Source: Segatella buccae ATCC 33574 (GTDB lineage Bacteria > Bacteroidota > Bacteroidia > Bacteroidales > Bacteroidaceae). From it: DNA of 64,000 bases. The stretch covers positions 700,368-764,367 of the forward strand of contig NZ_GL586311.1 in assembly GCF_000184945.1 (NCBI RefSeq), read 5' to 3'. A model generated the notes under the pieces. The model worked only from the letters and a program-made list of their open reading frames with translations, ran no database searches and had not been told where the DNA came from. Made by a program: the position numbers and the translations under genes. Positions 28,301 to 36,848 of the stretch are shown piece by piece; within the stretch, counting starts at the first letter, position 1; each line of letters starts with the position of its first letter.

Positions 28301-29333
28301 AGGGCTCGACCTCACCCGTTCGCTCGTGGAACTGCACTACGGAAGCATCGAAGCCCGCAACCTGCCCGACGGCCGTGGCTGCGAGTTCGTCGTGACCATA
28401 CCGCTGGGCAATGCCCACCTCAAGCCCGAGGAGATGGTGGAGCAGGCTGTCGAGGCGATGGACAATGAAGCAGAACAGCCGCTTCCCGGATCACCGGGAC
28501 CGGAGGAGACTCCCAACCCGAACGCTCTCAACGACCGGCTCTCCAACCGCAAGCGACAACACATCATCGTCGCTGAAGACGATGACGAGATAGCCCAATA
28601 CCTGAAGGCGGAACTGGAAAAGGACTTCCGCGTGACGCTCTGCCCCAACGGCCAAGAGGCTCTCAACACGGTATTCAAGGAAATGCCGTCACTCGTAGTG
28701 AGCGACATCATGATGCCGGTGATGGACGGCAACACGCTCTGCGCACGTCTCAAGTCGAACGTCAACACCAATCACATTCCCGTGATTCTGCTCACGGCCA
28801 AGAGCCGTGACGAAGACCGCCTTGAAGGACTCGAAACCGGGGCAGATGCCTACATCGTCAAACCTTTCAACATGGACATCCTGCACCGCACCATCACCAA
28901 TCTGCTGCACCAACGCGAACTGTTGCGCAACAAGTTCAACGGCAGCGAGACGCAAGAGGGGAAAGTGTTGCACGTGAAAGTGGAGTCGCCCGATGACAAA
29001 CTCATGGAACGCATCATGGCCGTCATCAACAAAAACCTCAGCAATCCCGACCTCAGCATAGACATGATTTCCACCGAAGCCGGCATCAGCCGTGTGCATC
29101 TGCACCGCAAGATGAAAGAGCTGACCAACCAGACCCCCCACGCTTTCATCCGCAACATCAGGCTCCGACAGGCTGCCCGCCTGCTGCAAACACCCAACCA
29201 GAACATCACGGAAGTGCTGGTGGCCTGCGGATTCCCCAACGCCACGTCATTCTCCACCATCTTCAAGAACTTCTACGGCATGTCACCGCGAGACTACATG
29301 AAGCGGGGAGGACAGCAGCAGAAGGAGGAGTAA
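25347..29333 (+). CDS. Hybrid two-component system sensor/regulator (HTCS), second copy
   Basis: Same architecture as the HTCS at 12987 but clearly diverged. ATG 25347 begins a signal peptide (KYYLLILTFLSSLHARPQ) and lies downstream of the -7 box, so the longer open frame from 25197 is rejected; length is 1328 residues. Propeller blades occupy about 20-640 (FIWITTRNGLNRYDG is blade one), a Y_Y_Y domain about 655-740, one membrane helix about 752-775, HisKA with SHEIRTPMTLI (His near 808), HATPase with NLLSNAFKF and GTGIGLDL, a receiver with VAEDDDEI and VSDIMMPVMDG (Asp near 1120), and an AraC domain at the end. It diverges from the CE6-CE1/GH115 operon with 227 bases between starts, the usual arrangement for an HTCS and its target, so a xylan fragment is a reasonable inferred ligand. 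Confidence 0.94.
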   Translation: MKYYLLILTFLSSLHARPQTGKLYTADHQLSNSFVSQVFQDRDGFIWITTRNGLNRYDGYRFKTYKKEDRRSGLTSNYLNCMFQDRDGNFFIGSNLTVQRYNGEGFDSLRLIGPKGTSIHTYINDIQQRRNGEVLICTSGYGLMRLGADNTARTISRLPADLLYLRRIMEDRQQRLWAVTSHGGLYCLNGGKVTGHYFSDQTMRHSLRDICTDRQGNIWVGTFGQGLWRLNAHTGQFERAATAGRLPIAKLYADRTNRLMLGCDGTGVYIYEPHNGRLTANPYYSRDTQLDHAKVYSITEDRNGNTWLGMLQKGVFMQPAAKSGFGYMGPRLGPANVIGNNCVTSVFTDSRRHLWVGTDKDGLYLLDAQHRLVRHYTTVPGTILSIAEDHLGRIWLGSYEEGCGWVTADNDAYHACKLGVNGPLSVFSIAADRRGRLWMGTMGQGLMCLDPVTQKRVDYRMKAGAETDRRMNSLVNDYVGKIAVSRDGHRIYVATSVGIGCLDLEKGSWLSVFGSNCPNYGTFSRVVREGRDGKVYLGTNDGLFVYDTRRHTCRVFTTADGLPDNGVAGVETDSRGNVWIATDHGLGCLNLATGRVACFYVDKGLQSNEFADGASCLSSDGRQLLFGGTGGLTWFDPAHIRPQKWKATVKITGLTVGSNEVSVRPDSDRFDMDYEDNSFSIHLSTLTYDDPDNIVYLYSINGDKWTRLSPGSNEIAFSHLSPGTYRFRVKAILNNAPSEEKTFTVVVAAPWYRSTPAYCVYLLLLAVLVWLYLQYRRRKEEDRLRLQEHIHAEELGEAKLRFFMNISHEIRTPMTLIVSPLQQLIKEDTDAHRRSVYETIRRNAERILSLINQMMDLRKIDKGQMGLQMRETDLVAFIRDIYTLFLHQTKTRNINLRFSHDAETLPVWIDRGNFDKVLMNLLSNAFKFCNAGGNIDIRLSHDDTQARIAVSDDGATIPEDKLERIFERFYQMPSETNDRNIGTGIGLDLTRSLVELHYGSIEARNLPDGRGCEFVVTIPLGNAHLKPEEMVEQAVEAMDNEAEQPLPGSPGPEETPNPNALNDRLSNRKRQHIIVAEDDDEIAQYLKAELEKDFRVTLCPNGQEALNTVFKEMPSLVVSDIMMPVMDGNTLCARLKSNVNTNHIPVILLTAKSRDEDRLEGLETGADAYIVKPFNMDILHRTITNLLHQRELLRNKFNGSETQEGKVLHVKVESPDDKLMERIMAVINKNLSNPDLSIDMISTEAGISRVHLHRKMKELTNQTPHAFIRNIRLRQAARLLQTPNQNITEVLVACGFPNATSFSTIFKNFYGMSPRDYMKRGGQQQKEE

Positions 29334-29401
29334 GGAAACATACCGGCAGCCGGACAAGGATGGAAAAACAAAAAGGGGGTGTCAATCCTTTTCATGCAGG
29401 A

Positions 29402-29735
29402 TTTGCATTCGGCCCGAAGATTTTGTATCTTTGCATGAGCAAGGGAAGCGCGAGAGCGTTTCCCTTTTTTAGTCCCCACTCCCCCTAAAGGGGGCTTTCT
29501 CCTGCTATGGAATGCCATTCGGCCCAAACGGTGTTGCAAAAGGGCCTTTCCAAGGTTGTCATCCGGCCCGAATGAGCTTCCAAGTGTGGCCCTTTTGCAA
29601 GATGAAAGGGCTGCGGCGGGAGAGAGTTTTCACTTTTCTTGCCGTTTCAAGGCAGCTCACAGTTTCCGCCATTCGGCTGCCCGCACATTCCATGTTGTGT
29701 ATTTTCATTTCTTTTAATGTTTCGCACTATATGCC
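29402..29735 (+). repeat. Dispersed intergenic repeat, copy B (plus orientation)
   Basis: Promoter boxes TTTG (29402-29405) and TATCTTTG (29426-29433) with exactly 20 bases between; hairpin 29443-29464 with T-run; CCCCCTAAAGGGGG element; CGGCCCGAATGAGCTTCC phrase shared with copy A. The right half is degraded, but TTTAATGTTTCGCACTATATG near 29713-29733 still resembles the terminal phrase of the other copies. It lies between the HTCS stop and ruvB, which has its own promoter. Confidence 0.82.
29439..29470 (+). ncRNA. Predicted ~32-nt hairpin RNA of repeat copy B
   Basis: Stem GGGAAGCGC (29443-29451) with GCGTTTCCC (29456-29464), GAGA loop, TTTTTT at 29465-29470, beginning about 6 bases after the -7 box. 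Confidence 0.4.
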
Positions 29736-29873
29736 CCGGCGGGGATCCGGAGAACATTCGGGCAACCTTCTGCAGCTATCCGTTCCACAAAGTCGTGGGG
29801 GCAAAGGGGTGCATACCCCCGGCCACGGAAGGGCCGCACGACTGTGCAAGAGAAAGAAAAAACGGGCTTTTGC

Positions 29874-29904
29874 TTTGATAATCCGAGAGTTTGGCTTAAC
29901 TTTG
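29874..29904 (+). promoter_or_regulatory. Promoter of ruvB
   Basis: TTTG (29874-29877), 19 bases, TAACTTTG (29897-29904): a full Bacteroides-type consensus 27 bases before the ruvB ATG. Confidence 0.8.
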
Positions 29905-29931
29905 TAGGCCTAAAGAATAAGAGGAAAAAGC

Positions 29932-30969
29932 ATGAACGATGATTTCGACATAAGGCAGGAGACGCTGTCGTCGGCCGAAAAGGAGTTTGAAAATGCACTG
30001 CGACCGGTGCATTTTCAGGATTTCAACGGTCAGCAGAAGGTGGTGGAAAACCTTGAGATATTCGTCGAGGCGGCCAAGTTTCGCGGCGAACCGCTCGACC
30101 ACACCCTGCTCTACGGACCGCCGGGACTGGGCAAGACGACGCTGAGCAACATCATCGCCAACGAACTGGGCGTGGGATTCAAGATCACTTCGGGCCCTGT
30201 GCTCGACAAACCGGGCGACCTGGCGGGCATACTGACCTCGCTGGAACCCAACGACGTGCTGTTCATTGACGAGATTCACCGCCTCTCGCCCGTGGTGGAA
30301 GAATATCTCTACTCGGCAATGGAGGACTACCGGATAGACATCATGATCGACAAGGGGCCCTCGGCAAGGAGCATACAGATAGACCTCAACCCCTTCACGC
30401 TGGTGGGGGCGACCACCCGCAGCGGCATGCTCACGGCTCCGCTACGCGCCCGTTTCGGCATCAACATGCACTTGGAATACTATGCGCCCGAAACCCTCAT
30501 GCGCATCATCAAGCGATCGGCCTACCTGCTGCGGGTGCCCATCGACGATGAAGCGGCCATCGAAATCTCACGACGCTCGCGGGGAACACCCCGCATAGCC
30601 AATTCGCTGTTGCGGAGGGTGCGCGACTTCGCACAGGTGAAGGGCAACGGCACCATTGACACCGTGATAGCGAAAATGGCGCTGCAAGCACTCAACATCG
30701 ACCAATACGGGCTCGACGAAATCGACAACAAGATACTGCTCACCATCATCGACAAGTTTCGTGGCGGCCCGGTGGGGGTATCCACCATCGCCACGGCCAT
30801 CGGGGAAGACAGCGGCACGGTGGAAGAAGTCTACGAACCGTTTCTCATCATGGAGGGATTCATCAAACGCACGCCCCGCGGCCGAATGGCTACACGGCTG
30901 GCCTACGAACACTTGGGGCGCAATTCCTACGCCGGCAACATCATGGAACCGGACCTGTTTGGAAACTAA
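29932..30969 (+). CDS. ruvB: Holliday junction branch migration ATPase RuvB
   Basis: Hexameric AAA+ motor that, with RuvA, drives branch migration of Holliday junctions in recombination and repair. At 345 residues it has the normal length. Visible motifs: the N-terminal [18 protein letters not shown], Walker [11 protein letters not shown] (near 61-70), Walker [10 protein letters not shown] (near 111-119), the sensor [18 protein letters not shown], and the C-terminal winged-helix part [16 protein letters not shown] and [18 protein letters not shown] consensus promoter lies just upstream; no operon partner follows in the same direction before coaD. Identification is secure. Confidence 0.98.
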   Translation: MNDDFDIRQETLSSAEKEFENALRPVHFQDFNGQQKVVENLEIFVEAAKFRGEPLDHTLLYGPPGLGKTTLSNIIANELGVGFKITSGPVLDKPGDLAGILTSLEPNDVLFIDEIHRLSPVVEEYLYSAMEDYRIDIMIDKGPSARSIQIDLNPFTLVGATTRSGMLTAPLRARFGINMHLEYYAPETLMRIIKRSAYLLRVPIDDEAAIEISRRSRGTPRIANSLLRRVRDFAQVKGNGTIDTVIAKMALQALNIDQYGLDEIDNKILLTIIDKFRGGPVGVSTIATAIGEDSGTVEEVYEPFLIMEGFIKRTPRGRMATRLAYEHLGRNSYAGNIMEPDLFGN

Positions 30970-30979
30970 AAGAGCGAAC

Positions 30980-33826
30980 TCACTCTTCACTCACCGTTTC
31001 CCTCCACGCTCCCGGCGTCTGTCCGGTTTTGCGCTTGAAGAGCGTGATGAAATAGGGAGTGTCTTCGATGCCGCAATGATAGGCCACCTCGGAGATGCTC
31101 ATCTCGGGATGTTCTTTGAGCAACAGCTTGGCCTTGTTGACACGCAGGTCGGCGATGTAGCCCGTGGTGGTCTGCCCCGTAATGGCACGAATCTTGCGAT
31201 TGAGTTGCGCCCGGCTCACAAACATAGCCTCGGCCAACCGGCTTACATCCACTTTTCCGCCTTTGAGCTGGGTTTCCACCTCGCGGGTGAAACGCTCAAG
31301 ATATTGTTTGTTGACCGCACTCAGCGCCTCGCCTTTCCGCTCTTCGGCCTGTTGTTCTTCCTGTCCCTCTTGCTCCATTTTCTCCACCGGTGAGTTTTCC
31401 AATTCCGCAAGCAGTTTCTTGCGCATGAGTTGCTGCTGTTCGAGCAACCGTTCCACACGCCGGTTCAGTTCGTCTCCGTGGAAAGGCTTCTCCAGATAAG
31501 CGTCGGCTCCGGCCTCAAGTCCCTGCATCTTGTCTTCGTGGGTCACCTTGGCTGTGACCATCACCACGGGCACATGACCGAGCAAGTCTGACCGGCGGAT
31601 GCGCCGACAGAGCGAACAGCCGTCCAAACGGGGCATCATCACATCGGTGATAATGATGTCGGGCACCAGTTGCAGGGCCTTCTCCCATCCCGATTCGCCG
31701 TCGGCGGCATAGAACAGACGGTATTCGCCGCCCAGCTGTTGCCCGATGTATTCGGCCACCGCAGCCGAGTCTTCCACGATAAGCACACGCGTAGCCGAGT
31801 CGTCGTCAAGGCTGTCGTCTTGCGGTGGTTGCTCTTCCTCCGCGCCTGCGGAGCCGAGGAAGTACCCATAACCGTCATATCCCATAGGCTCCCACTCACC
31901 ACCGGCATGACGCAAAGGCATCTTCACCTCAAAAGTGGTGCCCCTGCCGGGTTCGCTCTCCACGTTCACCGTGCCGTCCATCGCCGTGACGGCCAGCCTC
32001 AAGAGCGATAGTCCCACACCCGTACCGATGTTGCGGCTCTCGGTATCGGCTTGGTAGAAAGGTTCGAAGACCCGGGCTTTCTGCTCCTCGGTCATACCGA
32101 TGCCCTCATCGCTGATCCGCAGCACAAGCCGCTCGTCGGCAACATCCGTGGTGAGGATGATGCGGCTGTCGTTGAAAGAAAACTTGATGGCGTTGGAGAG
32201 CAGGTTGCCCACCACCTTGTGCAGATAGTCGGGAATGATGTCCATGGGCAAGGAGGGCTGCGCAGGGCGGTAGTCGATGGTGATGCCTTTGCGCGAAGCC
32301 AGTTCCTGAAAACTCTCACAAGCCATGCCGATGAAGCCCACGATGTCGCCGTGCCGCCATTGGGGGGCCGTGGAGACGGCCGTTTGGAGCTTGGCTATGT
32401 CGAGTATCTGGTTGATGAGCAACAGCAGACTGTTACCTTGTCTGACGATGATAGAAGCCTTGTGATGGATGGCTTTCTCCAACTCGCCGGTGGATTCAGA
32501 GCCGGAGAAGTCGGTCTCGGCCAGTTCTTCCCCGATGCCTTGGATGATGGTGAGGGGCGTGCGGAACTCGTGGGTGATGTTGGTGAAGAAGTGGTCACGC
32601 GCCACACTCAACTTCCGTAGCGTCTCGGCCGTCCGTCGCCGTGCCCCTGCGATATACCAATAGGTGGCCAGCAGGCTGCCCGTGACAGCGAGAGCCAGAA
32701 AGAGGATGGTGATGATGAGCCCCTTCGACTGGCGTTCCGATTGCAAGTCTACGTGCATCTGAAGCATTTCCATGTCCTTTTGCTTGCGGGCATAATTGAT
32801 GCGCTGGTTTTGCAGTTGGAACAGTTTTTTCATGTCCACCAGACTGTCTTCATAGTTCGTTGAGAGCGTGAAGTTGTCCAGCGCCTTCTCATAGTCTCCG
32901 CGTTTCTGGTAGAGTTCCGAGTAAAGCCCGTATATCTCGACCAGATATTCCGTAGAGTTGATGCTTTTGGCCACCCTCAGCGCATCGCTCAGATAACCTT
33001 CCGAGGTGGTCAGGTCGCCTGTAAGCATGTGTATGCGTGCCAAGGCTATGCAAGGCTGCAACCACAACCAGAGATCTTTCTTGCCGTCGATGAGTCCGAA
33101 GGCGAGGTTGAACTCTTTGATGGCTTTCGCATATTGGTGCCGCTTCTCGTAGACACGGCCGAAGTTGACATGGCTGTAGGCCAGGCTCAACGCCGAACCG
33201 TAGCGCTTGCTGTGATAGAAAGCGCGGTTGTAGTAGTTCCATGCCGAGTCGAGCTGGCCGCGCAATTCGAATACGCGTCCAAGGTTGGCGTTGTCCACAT
33301 TCATCCCGTTCTCGCTGCCCAGTTCCGTCTCAATGGCGAGCGCTATGCGCAACACACTGTCGGCATCGGCATAGTTGCCCATCATGGTGTAGACATTACC
33401 CAACCCGTTGTAGGCCACTGCCTGACACTTGCGGTAGCGTGAATCGCCCTTCGAACGCGCCCCTTGAATCATCACCAGCACCTGCCCGTAATAGTCGAGT
33501 GCCTCGTTGAAGATGCCCATACGACGATAATTGGCCCCCAAAGAGTTGAGCGAGTTGAGCACCATCAGCGTGTCGTCAAGTTGCTGGGCCAAAGAGAGCT
33601 CACGCTGGTGCATCTCCGAAGCTGCAAGATACTGGCTTGAGTCGCGCAGTGCATATCCCATCAGCGAATAGCGGCTCATCTCCTTGCGCAGCGAGTCGCG
33701 CTCCCCGCGGGCGAGTTGTTCCTTTCCACCCTGCCCGCATGACCCCAACAGCAGGGAGAACAGCAATAAAAGAAGATAATATTTTGAGCTTGGCCGCTTG
33801 TCGAAGTCGTCGTCTTGCATAGGCAT
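30980..33826 (-). CDS. Lipoprotein-type TPR hybrid sensor kinase with receiver and AraC domains
   Basis: Single-chain two-component regulator in which the sensor is a TPR array, not a propeller. The frame runs from 33907, but the promoter at 33844-33874 lies inside that extension, so translation must start at ATG 33826 or 33820 (leader only about 10-16 nt). It gives about 948 residues. Order: hydrophobic segment with lipobox-like LLLGSC (Cys near 30), TPR repeats about 45-350 (LNSLGANYRRMGIFNEALDY, AYNGLGNVYTMMGNYADA), membrane helix about 370-393, HisKA with THEFRTPLTII (His near 417), HATPase (NLLSNAIKFS, GTGVGLSLL), receiver with VEDSAAVAEY and TDVMMPRLDG (Asp near 727), and AraC domain ending GQTPGAWRETVSEE. 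It converges on ruvB with 10 bases between stops. The signal sensed is unknown. Confidence 0.92.
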   Translation of the reverse strand: MPMQDDDFDKRPSSKYYLLLLLFSLLLGSCGQGGKEQLARGERDSLRKEMSRYSLMGYALRDSSQYLAASEMHQRELSLAQQLDDTLMVLNSLNSLGANYRRMGIFNEALDYYGQVLVMIQGARSKGDSRYRKCQAVAYNGLGNVYTMMGNYADADSVLRIALAIETELGSENGMNVDNANLGRVFELRGQLDSAWNYYNRAFYHSKRYGSALSLAYSHVNFGRVYEKRHQYAKAIKEFNLAFGLIDGKKDLWLWLQPCIALARIHMLTGDLTTSEGYLSDALRVAKSINSTEYLVEIYGLYSELYQKRGDYEKALDNFTLSTNYEDSLVDMKKLFQLQNQRINYARKQKDMEMLQMHVDLQSERQSKGLIITILFLALAVTGSLLATYWYIAGARRRTAETLRKLSVARDHFFTNITHEFRTPLTIIQGIGEELAETDFSGSESTGELEKAIHHKASIIVRQGNSLLLLINQILDIAKLQTAVSTAPQWRHGDIVGFIGMACESFQELASRKGITIDYRPAQPSLPMDIIPDYLHKVVGNLLSNAIKFSFNDSRIILTTDVADERLVLRISDEGIGMTEEQKARVFEPFYQADTESRNIGTGVGLSLLRLAVTAMDGTVNVESEPGRGTTFEVKMPLRHAGGEWEPMGYDGYGYFLGSAGAEEEQPPQDDSLDDDSATRVLIVEDSAAVAEYIGQQLGGEYRLFYAADGESGWEKALQLVPDIIITDVMMPRLDGCSLCRRIRRSDLLGHVPVVMVTAKVTHEDKMQGLEAGADAYLEKPFHGDELNRRVERLLEQQQLMRKKLLAELENSPVEKMEQEGQEEQQAEERKGEALSAVNKQYLERFTREVETQLKGGKVDVSRLAEAMFVSRAQLNRKIRAITGQTTTGYIADLRVNKAKLLLKEHPEMSISEVAYHCGIEDTPYFITLFKRKTGQTPGAWRETVSEE

Positions 33827-33843
33827 AAAGATATAAACCGGTG

Positions 33844-33874
33844 CTAAGATACGAAAAAAGCGTGAACCGGCAAA
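33844..33874 (-). promoter_or_regulatory. Promoter of the TPR hybrid sensor gene
   Basis: On the minus strand TTTG (33871-33874), 19 bases, TATCTTAG (33844-33851). Its position fixes the gene start at 33826 or 33820. Confidence 0.7.
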
Positions 33875-33940
33875 CTTTAACACGCCTTTTATTTGTATAG
33901 AATTCATTTTCCGTGTCTGCCAACTTTTCAGTTTAAACCC

Positions 33941-33971
33941 TTGGAGGTTTCAATTTAAATCTCTACTTTTG
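33941..33971 (+). promoter_or_regulatory. Promoter of coaD-ybeY
   Basis: CTTG (33941-33944), 19 bases, TACTTTTG (33964-33971), 22 bases before ATG 33993. Confidence 0.6.
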
Positions 33972-33992
33972 CCGAGTCAAAGCATTACTTCA

Positions 33993-34469
33993 ATGATGAA
34001 AACAGGCCTTTTCACGGGTACATTCGACCCGTTTACCATCGGTCACCGGTCCATCGTAGACCGCGCCCTGCCGCTTTTCGACCGGCTGGTCATCGGCGTG
34101 GCCGTGAGCAAGCTCAAACACACGGAGAGCGATGTGGACCAACGGGTGCGGGCTATTGCCAATCTCTATGCCGGTGACGGGCGAGTGAAGGTCGTGGCCT
34201 ACAGCGACCTGACCATCGATTTGGCCCGCCGCGAGGAGGCAACGTTCATCGTGCGTGGCGTGCGTTCGGCCAAAGACTTCGAATATGAGCGCGACCAGGC
34301 CGATATCAACCGGCGTCTGGGCGGGGTGGAAACGCTCCTGCTGTTCAGCGAACCTCATCTGGCTTGTGTCAGCAGCAGCTTGGTGCGCGAACTGGAGTTC
34401 TTCGGCCACGATGTCTCCGAGTTTCTGCCCGAAGCCGGAAATAATAAAGAAATAGGTAACAAGGAATAA
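33993..34469 (+). CDS. coaD: Phosphopantetheine adenylyltransferase
   Basis: Catalyses the penultimate step of coenzyme A synthesis, transfer of AMP from ATP to 4'-phosphopantetheine. Family motifs are present: the nucleotidyltransferase signature TGTFDPFTIGHRSIVDRAL near the N-terminus (T/HxGH type), DLARREEATFIVRGVRSAKD in the middle, and the C-terminal VSSSLVREL. ATG ATG occurs at 33993/33996 and the -7 box overlaps the possible TTG start at 33969, which excludes that start. Length about 158 residues is normal; the tail NNKEIGNKE is a little extended. ybeY follows after 14 bases, so the two form an operon of core genes. Confidence 0.96.
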   Translation: MMKTGLFTGTFDPFTIGHRSIVDRALPLFDRLVIGVAVSKLKHTESDVDQRVRAIANLYAGDGRVKVVAYSDLTIDLARREEATFIVRGVRSAKDFEYERDQADINRRLGGVETLLLFSEPHLACVSSSLVRELEFFGHDVSEFLPEAGNNKEIGNKE

Positions 34470-34483
34470 CAGATAACGTTTTT

Positions 34484-34903
34484 ATGATTACATACAATGC
34501 AGACGGCGTGAAGATGCCGAACATCAGAAAGCGCACCGTCAGTGCCTGGATCAAGGCCGTGGCGGCCACCTTCGGGCGTAAAGTGGGCGAAATAGGCTAT
34601 ATGTTCGTCGACGACGAGAAGATGCTCGAGGTGAACAACGAATATCTCGGCCACGACTACTACACCGACATCATCACCTTCGACTACGACGAGGGCGACA
34701 CCATCAGCGGTGACCTCGTGATCTCGCTCGACACCGTGCGCACCAACGCCGAGAAGTTTGGAAAAGACTACAACGAAGAACTGCACCGCGTGATCATCCA
34801 CGGCATCCTCCACCTGTGCGGCATCAATGACAAAGGGCCGGGCGAACGCGAAATCATGGAAGCCCACGAAAACAAGGCACTTGCGCTGTTGGAAAGATTT
34901 TAG
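34484..34903 (+). CDS. ybeY: Endoribonuclease YbeY (rRNA maturation/quality control)
   Basis: Single-strand metallo-endoribonuclease needed for 16S rRNA 3'-end maturation and ribosome quality control. The 139 residues contain the family core DYYTDIITFDYDEG and SGDLVISLDTV, and the metal site HGILHLCGINDKGPGER. The first two His ligands are present, but the usual third His of HGxLHLxGxDH is replaced (IND); I believe this variation is common in Bacteroidetes, though I cannot check it here. The stop TAG at 34901 is the first triplet of a 42-bp inverted repeat, so termination of translation and transcription coincide. Confidence 0.94.
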   Translation: MITYNADGVKMPNIRKRTVSAWIKAVAATFGRKVGEIGYMFVDDEKMLEVNNEYLGHDYYTDIITFDYDEGDTISGDLVISLDTVRTNAEKFGKDYNEELHRVIIHGILHLCGINDKGPGEREIMEAHENKALALLERF

Positions 34904-35052
34904 GAGTTAAGGGGAGTTAAGGAGTTAAAGGGAGTTAAGACAATAGTTTTGCACCTCAAAGATATGAAAATTGAGGGATAAAGCCGCTGTCTTAACTCCC
35001 TTTAACTCCTTAACTCCCTCTAACTCCTAAAACATCCCCCCTTAACTCCTAA
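34901..35052. terminator. 42-bp near-perfect inverted repeat made of GGAGTTAA units
   Basis: Left arm 34901-34942 and right arm 34988-35029 are complementary over 42 bases, with one two-base difference (CCTT in the predicted complement against CTCT in the right arm). Each arm is four degenerate GGAGTTAA/TTAACTCC units; a further TTAACTCCTAAG follows at 35041-35052. It lies between the convergent ybeY and DUF6377 genes and can terminate both. Confidence 0.75.
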
Positions 35053-35063
35053 GCAATCCCCCC

Positions 35064-36722
35064 TCACGACCGCGGCAGTCCCAATTCTTTGACATGCCGC
35101 TCGAAGTGTTCGCGGTCGGCAATGGCCCCATTTTTCGTGCGGGCCCGATAGTTATAAATGGTGTTGACCGAATAATGGAGAAACTCGGCTATCTTGCCGC
35201 TGTCGTCAATGCCCAGCCGAATGAGAGCGAAGATGCGTAGCGTGGTGGTCATGCGCCCCTTCTCGGGCACTTCTATCTGCTCTTCGGGCCTCAACAGCGA
35301 GTTAAAATCGCCCACGAAGTTGGGGAACAGATGAAGAAAGGCCTTGTCGAAATCCTCGTAGAACGCATCAAGTTCCATCTCCTGACTTTTCCTGCTGCGC
35401 GTCACTTGATACAGATTTTCATAGTCGCGATTCTTCACCATCCGGTTCACCTGCTTGCGGAAGGCATCCATCTTGTCGATGTTGAGCGAGCACAATCGCA
35501 TGAACCGCCCCACGTATTCTTCTTTCACGCTATTGCTCTCCGACAGTTGCAAGTTGAGCATACTCAGCTGTTCGTTGGCTGCCGACAGCTTCCCGTTGCT
35601 CACGGAGAGCTGCCTGTTCTTGCGGCTCAGGTGCTTCCGCGCCACGGCAAGCTTCTTGCGCTGCCTGTTCACATAGAAGAGGATAAACAAGATGACCACC
35701 GCCAGCACGCTGATGACCACGAGCATGAGCGTCAGCTGATGGTTTTTCGACTCGCTGGCCCGCTTGTAATTGTCGGCAATGGCCGACATCAGGGGCGAAA
35801 TCTGCCAACTGCGCTGCCGCGACCCGTAACGGTTGGCGCAGCCGCTGGTAAACGAGATGTAGCGATAGCTCCTGTCCACGTCGCCCTGCAACATCAGCTG
35901 GTTAGCCATTTCCCACATCGAACCTTGATCCATCACACCGTTGCGCACATCGGCCAAGGCCGACTCCGCCAACCAATACATCATGTGTGTGGTGTCCTCG
36001 GCTGCCTTATACTCCAGATAGCGGTAGAGCGCCACGAGGGCATAGCGGTGAGAGCCCTTCTCCACCAGCTTCAGCCACTTCGTGTTGAGTGCCATCGCCT
36101 CTCTCCGCCTGCCCTCCGACATGAGCCGCAATTCGCGCACCAACAGCGCCACATCCTCGTTTTCCGACACGCAGGAGAGCAGCCGTTTCTCATATCGGGC
36201 CGTCTCGGCCTGATAGACCTTTTTCATCGGACGGATGGAAGAATAGTAGGCCAACTCGTTGTTCAGGTTATAGCAGGCGTGATAGTAGGCCGCCAGCCCC
36301 CTCCGGTTGAGGACGGCCGTGTCCACCCGCGCCAGAAACGAGCGGGATTCATCGTAGAGTCCTGTGGAAGAACAGCACAAGGACAAGAGCGACAGGCACT
36401 CCCCCACCCGTTCCTGCCGCCCCGCTTTCCGGGCCAAAGCCACACATTCGTTGAGGAAGTAAATGGCCGAATCGCTGACAAATGGCTTGTACTCCTCATA
36501 AAGCCTGTGCGAAATGCGGTAGCGCGCCTCCACGTTCCGGGCCGCCTTCAGCTTGGAGCGCAACGCCGCTATGCGCAGCTCCTTGCGGGCAAAATACACA
36601 TCGGCATGAGCAATGGCATCGTCCAGACAGTTGTACATGGAGTCGAGATTGGGGGGCTGCACCTCCGCCCGGGCCGCCAACTGACAGAGAAGCAAGAGTG
36701 TGGTCGCGATATAGAGTTTCAT
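35064..36722 (-). CDS. TPR membrane regulator with C-terminal HTH (DUF6377-type)
   Basis: Likely membrane-spanning transcriptional regulator. ATG 36722 starts a signal peptide (KLYIATTLLLLCQLAARA); the upstream in-frame ATG at 36743 overlaps the -7 box and is rejected. The protein has 552 residues: a TPR-like helical periplasmic part (about 20-310), one membrane helix about 325-345 (TLMLVVISVLAVVILFILF), a strong heptad-rich coiled coil about 350-395 (LSVSNGKLSAANEQLSMLN), and a cytoplasmic C-terminus ending in a LuxR-like helix-turn-helix (GIDDSGKIAEFLHYSVNTIY). This arrangement matches the DUF6377 family of Bacteroidetes. It lacks kinase and receiver domains. It lies downstream of, and points away from, the beta-glucan locus; its target is unknown. 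Confidence 0.85.
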   Translation of the reverse strand: MKLYIATTLLLLCQLAARAEVQPPNLDSMYNCLDDAIAHADVYFARKELRIAALRSKLKAARNVEARYRISHRLYEEYKPFVSDSAIYFLNECVALARKAGRQERVGECLSLLSLCCSSTGLYDESRSFLARVDTAVLNRRGLAAYYHACYNLNNELAYYSSIRPMKKVYQAETARYEKRLLSCVSENEDVALLVRELRLMSEGRRREAMALNTKWLKLVEKGSHRYALVALYRYLEYKAAEDTTHMMYWLAESALADVRNGVMDQGSMWEMANQLMLQGDVDRSYRYISFTSGCANRYGSRQRSWQISPLMSAIADNYKRASESKNHQLTLMLVVISVLAVVILFILFYVNRQRKKLAVARKHLSRKNRQLSVSNGKLSAANEQLSMLNLQLSESNSVKEEYVGRFMRLCSLNIDKMDAFRKQVNRMVKNRDYENLYQVTRSRKSQEMELDAFYEDFDKAFLHLFPNFVGDFNSLLRPEEQIEVPEKGRMTTTLRIFALIRLGIDDSGKIAEFLHYSVNTIYNYRARTKNGAIADREHFERHVKELGLPRS

Positions 36723-36740
36723 GGTCACTGCTTTTTCCGA

Positions 36741-36771
36741 CAAAGATACTGAAAATCAGATAAAACGCAAA
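36741..36771 (-). promoter_or_regulatory. Promoter of the DUF6377-type regulator
   Basis: Minus strand TTTG (36768-36771), 19 bases, TATCTTTG (36741-36748): full consensus, predicting a leader of only about 13 nt before ATG 36722. Confidence 0.8.
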
Positions 36772-36848
36772 AAGAAAGCATCGCTTTTTTAAGTCTGCGC
36801 CACCCAAGGCGGACACTCCGAAAAACTGTCCGCCTTTTTCATGCGGCA

